From NCBI GenBank assembly GCA_011052165.1, contig DRJN01000005.1:1-5635 (forward strand): a stretch of 5,635 nucleotides of DNA, written 5' to 3'. The notes under the pieces were generated by a model that ran no database searches, had not been told where the DNA came from, and worked only from the letters and a program-made list of their open reading frames with translations. This DNA is from Gammaproteobacteria bacterium. GTDB taxonomy: Bacteria; Pseudomonadota; Gammaproteobacteria; UBA6429; Thiohalophilaceae. This document shows positions 1 to 4,336 of this stretch, in pieces (the stretch's first letter is position 1; the number at the start of each line of letters is the position of its first letter). The position numbers and the translations under genes were made by a program.

Positions 1-9
1 GAGAGAGTA

Positions 10-588
10 GTGAGGGTGTTTTCCCGTCTGTTTGAAATGGTGATGCGCTGGGTTAAACACCGCCATGCTCCCTGGTACCTGGCGGGACTGAGTTTCGCGG
101 AGTCATCTTTTTTTCCGATACCGCCGGATGTGATGCTGGCGCCCATGGCGCTGGCAAAAACGACGCACGCCTGGCGTTATGCCTTGATCACCACGCTGGC
201 CTCGATTGCCGGCGGCATGGCCGGCTATGCTATCGGTATGTTCGCCTTTGATCTGGTTGCGCCCTTGTTGCATAGCGCGGGTTACTGGGAACGCTATGAA
301 ATGGTGCGTGCATGGTTTGATACATGGGGAACCTGGGTGGTGCTGCTGGCTGGATTTTCACCTATTCCGTATAAAATTTTCACCATTAGTTCGGGAGTGG
401 TGGGGATGAGTTTTCTGCCTTTTGTTTTGGCTTCGTTCGTGGGTCGTGGCGCGCGTTTCTTTCTGGTGGCGGGATTGATGGTCTGGGGTGGTGAGAAAAT
501 GAAACGGACGTTGCGCCCTTATATTGATCGTATTGGCTGGGTGCTGGTGGTGGCGGTACTGATAGCCTGGTTTACGCTGAAAAATTAA
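10..588 (+). CDS. yqaA: YqaA-like VTT/DedA-family inner-membrane protein
   Basis: This is a 192-residue polytopic inner-membrane protein of the VTT (DedA/SNARE-associated) superfamily. Family members are linked to membrane homeostasis or lipid transport; the exact role of this subfamily is unsettled. Visible features are the conserved re-entrant segment around residues 29-50 (FAESSFFPIPPD, E31 and the PIPP turn), a helix at about 57-84, and the second signature near 115-152 (GFSPIPYK followed by SFVGRGARF, with R146 and R149). A last helix spans about 174-190. The GTG at base 10 is chosen because the first residues (MRVFSRLFEMVMRW) match the N-terminal pattern I recall for this subfamily, and a GAGAG stretch lies just upstream; ATGs at 37 and 43 are alternatives. 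A TAG at 8-10, followed by TGA in the same frame, probably ends the upstream gene (pcm expected from synteny, not visible here). Its stop shares one base with the nlpD start, suggesting translational coupling. It is longer than the E. coli protein called YqaA, so the symbol is positional as much as by homology. Confidence 0.88.
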   Translation: MRVFSRLFEMVMRWVKHRHAPWYLAGLSFAESSFFPIPPDVMLAPMALAKTTHAWRYALITTLASIAGGMAGYAIGMFAFDLVAPLLHSAGYWERYEMVRAWFDTWGTWVVLLAGFSPIPYKIFTISSGVVGMSFLPFVLASFVGRGARFFLVAGLMVWGGEKMKRTLRPYIDRIGWVLVVAVLIAWFTLKN

Positions 589-1337
589 TGCCTCAGGAGA
601 TACGAGTTCGCCTGATAGTCCTTGTGCTGGCGACTCTGCTGGTTGCATGTAGTAGCCCTTTTGTCAGCTACGGTGATGGTCGCTACTCAAAAAGATACCA
701 GCAGACCACACATACGGTACGCAAAGGTGAGACGCTGTACTCCATTGCCTGGCAGCATGGTGTCGATTACCGCAAGCTTGCGGTCTGGAATAACATTTCC
801 CGCCCCTACACGATTTTCCCTGGACAAAAAATAAAACTGGCGGGCAAACAGGAAAAAAAGTCTGCACCTAAAACAAAAACTAAGGTAGTATCGAAACACA
901 GGATTGTGACGCGAAGCACAAATAAAAAGTATGCGGCGTTGCAGAAAAACAAAAAGAATACAAAAATAACATGGCGCTGGCCGACCGATGGAAAGATCAT
1001 CAATCGATACTCAGACAAAGATCCCGGCAAGAAAGGGCTAGATATTGCTGGTCGAATTGGCCAGCCTATATATGCCGCTGCAAGGGGTGAAGTTGTGTAC
1101 AGTGGCAATGGTCTGCGCGGCTATGGAAACCTTATTATTATCAAGCATAACGACATTTACTTTAGTGCTTACGCGCACAACCGTCATTTATTTGTAAAAG
1201 AAGCCGAAAAAGTAAAGTTAGGCCAGAAAATTGCCGATATGGGTAATAGTGAAGCCAGCAGGCCAATGTTACATTTCGAAATCAGACGTAATGGGAAACC
1301 TTCTAACCCTTTGCGGTATTTGCCAAATAAACGTTAA
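588..1337 (+). CDS. nlpD: NlpD, LysM/M23-type murein hydrolase activator lipoprotein
   Basis: NlpD family members are envelope lipoproteins that activate the cell-wall amidase AmiC during daughter-cell separation. The 249-residue product has a short signal peptide with lipobox LVAC, so C21 would be the lipidated residue. A LysM peptidoglycan-binding domain spans about 41-84 (HTVRKGETLYSIAWQHGV to PGQKIKL). A lysine-rich linker covers about 85-127, and a LytM/M23 domain about 128-245. The metallopeptidase ligands are degenerate: K148 sits where the first His of HxGxD belongs (D152 remains), and M227 replaces the first His of HxH (H229 remains). H197 of YAHN is kept. This matches the known non-catalytic state of NlpD, so I infer an activator and not an enzyme. 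The start ATG overlaps the yqaA stop (TAATG). No good ribosome site precedes it; an AGGAG at 595-599 lies inside the frame, but no ATG, GTG or TTG start in frame is properly spaced behind it. The linker region is more AT-rich than its neighbours. In E. coli the main rpoS promoter lies within nlpD. Confidence 0.96.
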   Translation: MPQEIRVRLIVLVLATLLVACSSPFVSYGDGRYSKRYQQTTHTVRKGETLYSIAWQHGVDYRKLAVWNNISRPYTIFPGQKIKLAGKQEKKSAPKTKTKVVSKHRIVTRSTNKKYAALQKNKKNTKITWRWPTDGKIINRYSDKDPGKKGLDIAGRIGQPIYAAARGEVVYSGNGLRGYGNLIIIKHNDIYFSAYAHNRHLFVKEAEKVKLGQKIADMGNSEASRPMLHFEIRRNGKPSNPLRYLPNKR

Positions 1338-1338
1338 T

Positions 1339-1343
1339 GAAGG
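1339..1343 (+). promoter_or_regulatory. weak, distant ribosome-binding site of rpoS
   Basis: GAAGG is the only purine-rich Shine-Dalgarno-like stretch in the 20-bp gap before rpoS. It ends 14 nt before the ATG at 1358, longer than the usual 5-10 nt. An in-frame TGA at 1346-1348 rules out an earlier start, and the next in-frame ATG is at 1397. Suboptimal initiation would fit the translational control known for rpoS elsewhere, but that is inference. Confidence 0.45.
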
Positions 1344-1357
1344 TTTGAACCTGCATC

Positions 1358-2407
1358 ATGGGCAATGACGACAAGCATCCTTTTAACAACGAAAACATGG
1401 AGTCAGCCGACGTGGAAGCCGTTTCTGAAGCAATGGAAGATAAACACGATGTTATAATCCTGAAAGAGGATGAATCGAACGATGCTGATCATGATATTGA
1501 GGCAGACTTCGAGACTGAAGAAAACAAAAAGGAAGATCAGAAAATAAAATATCAGGCGGGCAGTATTCCCGATGGACAACTGGATGCTACGCGTTTGTAT
1601 CTGGGAGAAATTGGTTTTACCCCCCTGCTGACAGCGGATGAAGAAAAATATTATTCCCGTCTGGCTCTGAAGGGCGATGAATCCGGACGCAAGAAAATGA
1701 TCGAATGCAATCTGCGCCTGGTGGTGAAGATTGCACGGCGTTACCTCAACCGCGGGCTGGCGCTGCTGGATCTGATTGAAGAAGGGAACCTTGGCCTGAT
1801 TCGGGCAGTGGAAAAATTTGATCCTGAACGGGGTTTTCGTTTTTCAACCTATGCCACCTGGTGGATACGCCAGACCATCGAACGCGCGATTATGAATCAG
1901 ACCCGCACTATTCGTTTGCCGATTCATGTGGTCAAGGAAATTAATATTTATTTGCGTGCGGCGCGGCATCTTTCACAGACCCTGGATCATGAGCCCAGCG
2001 CGGAAGAAATTGCCGAGAAGCTGGATAAACCCATCGAAGACGTTAAGCGCATGCTGGGTTTGAATGAACGCATCGCTTCAGTGGATAGCCCGCTGGGGAT
2101 CGATGCCGATAATTCCTTGCTTGACGCCATTCCGGATGAAAATAATATCGACCCCGTGGTGTTGTTGCAGGATGATGATGTCAAGGGCAATATCGAACAG
2201 TGGCTGGCACAACTGAGTAACAAGCAACGTGAAGTGGTGGAACGCCGCTTTGGCCTGCATGGTTACGATGTATCGACCCTGGAAGAAGTGGGTAATACCA
2301 TCGGCGTGACCCGCGAACGGGTGCGCCAGATCCAGCTCGAAGCGCTGAAAAAACTGCGTGACATTCTGGAGAAAGAAGGCTACTCGGTGGATGCCTTGTT
2401 TAAATGA
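1358..2407 (+). CDS. rpoS: RNA polymerase sigma factor RpoS (sigma38)
   Basis: RpoS is the sigma70-family factor that directs RNA polymerase to stationary-phase and general-stress promoters. The 349-residue product has a long acidic N-terminal tail (about 1-74), then region 1.2 (DATRLYLGEIGFTPLL from 76). Region 2 spans about 115-185, including GNLGLIRAVEKFDPERGF and the -10-binding helix with FSTYATWWIRQTIERAIMNQ. Region 3 covers about 186-265, and region 4 about 280-345 with the -35 helix-turn-helix TLEEVGNTIGVTRERVRQIQ at 307-326. The exceptionally close match to RpoS in regions 2.4-3.0 (TRTIRLPIHVVKEIN) separates it from RpoD and RpoH. K193 aligns with E. coli K173, a residue needed for recognition by the adaptor RssB that delivers RpoS to ClpXP, so regulated proteolysis is plausible. 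It is about 19 residues longer than the 330-residue E. coli protein, nearly all in the N-terminal tail. It lies 20 bp behind nlpD, so transcription probably starts inside or upstream of nlpD. Its 3' end overlaps the convergent gene. Confidence 0.98.
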   Translation: MGNDDKHPFNNENMESADVEAVSEAMEDKHDVIILKEDESNDADHDIEADFETEENKKEDQKIKYQAGSIPDGQLDATRLYLGEIGFTPLLTADEEKYYSRLALKGDESGRKKMIECNLRLVVKIARRYLNRGLALLDLIEEGNLGLIRAVEKFDPERGFRFSTYATWWIRQTIERAIMNQTRTIRLPIHVVKEINIYLRAARHLSQTLDHEPSAEEIAEKLDKPIEDVKRMLGLNERIASVDSPLGIDADNSLLDAIPDENNIDPVVLLQDDDVKGNIEQWLAQLSNKQREVVERRFGLHGYDVSTLEEVGNTIGVTRERVRQIQLEALKKLRDILEKEGYSVDALFK

Positions 2408-2832
2408 GTGACGGGTAGGTTGATTATCAACGCCGCTGCCACATGCCGGCCTTCTGCCGAGAGTACATTGAAGGTCCGGCAGGCGGCGGTGGTATCCATT
2501 ACGTCCAGCCCTATTCCCGCTTCGTGTACCGGCAGTGTAATTTCGGTGGCGGGGAATTGCAGCCTTGAGCCCGTTCCCAGAATAATGAGTTCCGGTTCAA
2601 GCTGGCATACGATTTCCATGGCAGCGACATCGAGATCCTCAAACCTGGAAACCGGCCAGTCGGTGATAAGCTGGCCACGGGTAATAATAAAACTGGACGT
2701 GAGTGGACTAAGGCCGGTATCAGGATCGACGGGCACATCGACGTGTAGTTCACGGGGAATCAGAAGATTGATCCGGTGGGCATCATAGCTGTAAATACGC
2801 AGGCCATCTTGTTTTTCCTCAGTAAACTTCAC
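2380..2832 (-). CDS. Mth938-like domain (DUF498/NDUFAF3-like) protein
   Basis: This is a 150-residue soluble protein of the Mth938-like (DUF498) family. The mitochondrial relative NDUFAF3 is a complex I assembly factor; the bacterial role is not established, so no function is assigned. Family hallmarks are the N-terminal IYSYDAHRINL near residues 13-23, LEPELIILGTGSRLQFP at 78-94 and GIGLDVMDTTAACRTFNVL at 106-124. A longer frame runs upstream to 2892, but I prefer the GTG at 2832-2830. It is preceded at 6 nt by a GGGGG Shine-Dalgarno-like run (2843-2839), and homology begins there with (M)KFTEEKQDGLRIYSY. The 20 extra residues upstream (rich in Cys and Trp) look non-coding. The gene converges on rpoS; its last nine codons and TAG stop overlap the rpoS 3' end antisense by 28 bp. 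No terminator lies between the two. A TATTAT at 2869-2864 on this strand could be a -10 box, but no good -35 accompanies it. Confidence 0.9.
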   Translation of the reverse strand: MKFTEEKQDGLRIYSYDAHRINLLIPRELHVDVPVDPDTGLSPLTSSFIITRGQLITDWPVSRFEDLDVAAMEIVCQLEPELIILGTGSRLQFPATEITLPVHEAGIGLDVMDTTAACRTFNVLSAEGRHVAAALIINLPVTHLNKASTE

Positions 2833-2891
2833 TTTTATCCCCCAACAACACCACAGTGCGCTAATAATACAATCCGGGTGACCTCGACACA

Positions 2892-2919
2892 TTGACAGGT
2901 TGCCTGCTCACCCGTTAAT
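2892..2919 (+). promoter_or_regulatory. possible sigma70 promoter (perfect -35, poor -10)
   Basis: A consensus TTGACA at 2892-2897 is followed after 16 bp by GTTAAT (2914-2919, four of six matches but lacking the key A at position 2). It points toward alaC, more than 200 bp away, with a miniature element in between. It may be a chance match. Confidence 0.22.
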
Positions 2920-2931
2920 GTTACCAGCTTT

Positions 2932-2951
2932 GCCGGACTCTGGAGTCTGGC
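2932..2951. promoter_or_regulatory. 20-bp dyad, possible operator
   Basis: GCCGGACTC-TG-GAGTCTGGC forms two 9-base arms with one mismatch (a G-U pair in the plus-strand RNA). It overlaps the -35 position of the candidate -10 at 2963-2968 and sits between the two divergent genes, so an operator is conceivable. It could also fold as a hairpin. The downstream sequence is T-rich but not an uninterrupted T-tract, and no plus-strand gene ends just before it, so a terminator is less likely. Confidence 0.35.
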
Positions 2952-2962
2952 TTTATGCTCTT

Positions 2963-2968
2963 TATACT
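2963..2968 (+). promoter_or_regulatory. candidate native -10 box of the alaC operon
   Basis: TATACT matches five of six sigma70 -10 positions. The 17-bp-spaced -35 position (CTGGAG, 2940-2945) is poor. Its last two bases are the first two of the left CTAA repeat, so the inserted element begins two bases after the box. Removing the element would place this -10 about 26 nt before the alaC start codon, a sensible native arrangement. Confidence 0.33.
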
Positions 2969-2970
2969 AA
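2967..2970. repeat. left target-site duplication CTAA
   Basis: CTAA lies directly before the outer end of the miniature element and is repeated at its other end (3121-3124). It fits the YTAR target preference known for part of the IS5 family. Confidence 0.6.
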
Positions 2971-3002
2971 GGAAGCGCTGATTAATTCCGTTCGCCCTGA
3001 GC

Positions 3003-3031
3003 TTGTCGAAGGGTTAAATGTGTAACATAAT
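3003..3031 (+). promoter_or_regulatory. candidate sigma70 promoter inside the MITE, toward alaC
   Basis: TTGTCG (3003-3008, four of six) and CATAAT (3026-3031, five of six) are separated by exactly 17 bp. The -35 lies in the inverted-repeat arm and the -10 in the AT-rich loop. Transcription would begin near 3038 and give an alaC leader of about 110 nt containing the 3048-3080 hairpin. This is the best-scoring promoter-like pair I see in front of alaC-hom. Confidence 0.42.
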
Positions 3032-3047
3032 GATTTCACGAGGGTTC

Positions 3048-3080
3048 CCGTTCATGGTTCGACAAGCTCACCACGAACGG
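3048..3080. repeat. internal hairpin of the MITE right arm
   Basis: CCGTTCATGGT (3048-3058) pairs with ACCACGAACGG (3070-3080) with one mismatch around an 11-nt loop containing GACAAGCTC. It competes with the long-arm pairing of the whole element, so transcribed RNA could adopt either fold. Confidence 0.65.
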
Positions 3081-3111
3081 AGGAATTAATCCACGAGTGG
3101 AGGAATTAATC
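3072..3111. repeat. two tandem 20-bp copies in the MITE right arm
   Basis: CACGAACGGAGGAATTAATC (3072-3091) is followed directly by CACGAGTGGAGGAATTAATC (3092-3111), two mismatches in 20. Each contains GGAGGAATTAATC. The left arm has only one ATTAATTCC block, so this is a local duplication in the right arm. Confidence 0.85.
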
Positions 3112-3120
3112 AGAGCTTCT

Positions 3121-3124
3121 CTAA
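3121..3124. repeat. right target-site duplication CTAA
   Basis: This is the right-hand copy of the CTAA at 2967-2970, directly after the element's right inverted repeat. Only 24 bp separate it from the alaC start codon. Confidence 0.6.
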
Positions 3125-3148
3125 ATTCAATTTTAGCCGGATAGCCCT

Positions 3149-4336
3149 TTGATCGATAATTTCCCCAGAATTAATCGCCTGCCACCCTATGTGTTCGATA
3201 TTGTCAATGAACTCAAGGCGGCCGCGCGGGCGCGTGGCGAGGATATTATTGATTTTGGCATGGGCAATCCGGATCAGCCGACCCCGAAGCATATCGTCGA
3301 CAAGCTGGTCGAAGTCGCCCAGCGCCCGGATACTCACCGTTATTCCCTCTCCCGAGGCATTCCGCGACTGCGCAAGGCTATCTGTAACTGGTATCAGAGC
3401 CGCTACGATGTCGAGCTTGATCCGGACTCGGAGGCCATTGTCACCATCGGTTCCAAGGAAGGCCTGGCGCACCTGGCGCTGGCCACTGTCGGTCCGGGCG
3501 ACGCCGTGCTGGTGCCCAGCCCGGCTTATCCTATTCACCCTTATGGGTTCATTATTGCCGGTGCGGACATTCGCCATGTGCCGATGATTCCGGGGGTGGA
3601 TTTTTTCGACGAGCTGGAAAAAGCGATCAAGGACTCCTGGCCGCGGCCGAAGATGCTGGTGCTGAATTTTCCCGGCAACCCGACCACTGAATGTGTGGAA
3701 CTGGAGTTTTTTGAAAAAGTAGTGGAAATTTGTCGTGAACATGAAATCTGGGTGATTCATGATCTGGCCTATGCTGATATTGTTTTCGATGGTTATAAAG
3801 CACCGTCTATTCTTCAGGTTGTGGGCGCCAGAGAAGTAGCAGTGGAGTCTTATTCGCTCTCCAAGAGTTATAATATGCCTGGCTGGCGAGTCGGTTTCAT
3901 GTGTGGCAATCCTACTCTGGTGGCGGCGTTGGCGCGGATGAAATCCTATCTTGACTATGGCATGTTCACGCCGATTCAGGTGGCGGCGATTACGGCCCTG
4001 GAGGGGTCGCAGGATTGTGTACAGGACATCACAGAGATGTATCGCGGTCGTCGTGATGTGCTCTGCGATGGCCTCAATGCCATCGGTTGGAGGGTAGAAA
4101 AACCCCGGGCGACCATGTTTGTCTGGGCGCCCATTCCGCAACAGTTTCTTGAGATGGGTTCACTGGAATTTTCCAAGCTGTTACTCAAAGAAGCGAAAGT
4201 GGCGGTATCACCGGGGATCGGTTTTGGCGAATACGGTGATGGTCATGTGCGCTTTGGGTTAATTGAAAATGAACACCGCATCCGGCAGGCCATTCGTGGC
4301 ATCCGGGATATGTTTAAAAAAGATGCGGATGACTGA
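3149..4336 (+). CDS. alaC: AlaC-type glutamate-pyruvate (alanine) aminotransferase
   Basis: This is a cytosolic PLP-dependent fold-type I aminotransferase (class I/II, 395 residues) that by homology transfers the amino group of glutamate to pyruvate, making alanine. Similarity to E. coli AlaC (YfdZ) is strong through the length: RLPPYVF near 10-16, RGEDIIDFGMGNPD at 29-42, RPDTHRYSLSRGIPRLR at 59-75 and SEAIVTIGSKEGLAHL at 94-109. PLP-site residues are visible: N177 (FPGNPTT), D205 and Y208 (HDLAYAD), the Schiff-base lysine K239 (SLSKSYNMPGWR), R247, and the substrate-carboxylate arginine R368 (GHVRFGLIEN). The start is a TTG at 3149: an in-frame TAG at 3134-3136 blocks anything further upstream, no ATG or GTG lies before the conserved RLPPYVF block, and a weak GGAT site (3139-3142) precedes it. 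It overlaps hom by 8 bp and likely forms an operon with it. A miniature element lies just upstream and may affect expression. The closely related LL-diaminopimelate aminotransferases are less similar in these motifs. Confidence 0.94.
   Translation: MIDNFPRINRLPPYVFDIVNELKAAARARGEDIIDFGMGNPDQPTPKHIVDKLVEVAQRPDTHRYSLSRGIPRLRKAICNWYQSRYDVELDPDSEAIVTIGSKEGLAHLALATVGPGDAVLVPSPAYPIHPYGFIIAGADIRHVPMIPGVDFFDELEKAIKDSWPRPKMLVLNFPGNPTTECVELEFFEKVVEICREHEIWVIHDLAYADIVFDGYKAPSILQVVGAREVAVESYSLSKSYNMPGWRVGFMCGNPTLVAALARMKSYLDYGMFTPIQVAAITALEGSQDCVQDITEMYRGRRDVLCDGLNAIGWRVEKPRATMFVWAPIPQQFLEMGSLEFSKLLLKEAKVAVSPGIGFGEYGDGHVRFGLIENEHRIRQAIRGIRDMFKKDADD

Larger units (their letters stand above)
2971..3120. 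mobile_element. 150-bp MITE-like inverted-repeat element
   Basis: This non-coding element has imperfect terminal inverted repeats. The left end GGAAGCGCTGATTAATTCC (2971-2989) pairs with the reverse complement of 3102-3120, AGAAGCTCTGATTAATTCC, at 17 of 19 positions. A second pair of arms, 2988-3010 and 3058-3080 (core GAGCTTGTCGAA), matches at 20 of 23, so almost the whole element can fold into one long hairpin around a loop at about 3011-3057. CTAA flanks both ends as a 4-bp target duplication. There is no transposase, so mobility would need one in trans. The GGAAG-type ends and the CTAA (YTAR) target point to an IS5-related parent; this is inference, not a named match. The core GTTCG...TGAGCTTGTCGAA resembles an intergenic repeat that I recall as common in environmental proteobacteria. 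The right arm carries an extra 20-bp tandem copy absent from the left arm. Confidence 0.78.

Noticed and set aside
1..10. Tail of an upstream gene (pcm by synteny)
   Set aside because: Only two codons and a TAG fit, too little to identify a gene from sequence.
2419..2431. GTTGATTATCAAC palindrome just after the rpoS stop
   Set aside because: A 5-bp stem with a 3-nt loop, low GC and no T-tract afterwards is not a credible terminator. It also lies inside the DUF498 coding region.
2408..2788. Plus-strand open frame opposite the DUF498 gene
   Set aside because: The minus-strand frame carries clear DUF498 family motifs and a good ribosome site. The plus-strand product is Ser/Thr-rich low-quality sequence.
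2833..2892. 20-residue N-terminal extension of the DUF498 protein
   Set aside because: The extension lacks family similarity, is odd in composition, and spans the GGGGG ribosome site that serves the downstream GTG.
3097..3144. Short GTG-started leader-like frame of 15 codons ending 4 nt before alaC
   Set aside because: A GGAGG lies upstream but 13 nt away, the frame is largely made of the element's end, and it has no run of regulatory codons. Nothing supports attenuation.
3110..4141. A 343-codon open frame antisense to alaC
   Set aside because: alaC carries all PLP-site residues on the other strand. The antisense product has no recognisable domain, and its frame runs into the miniature element.
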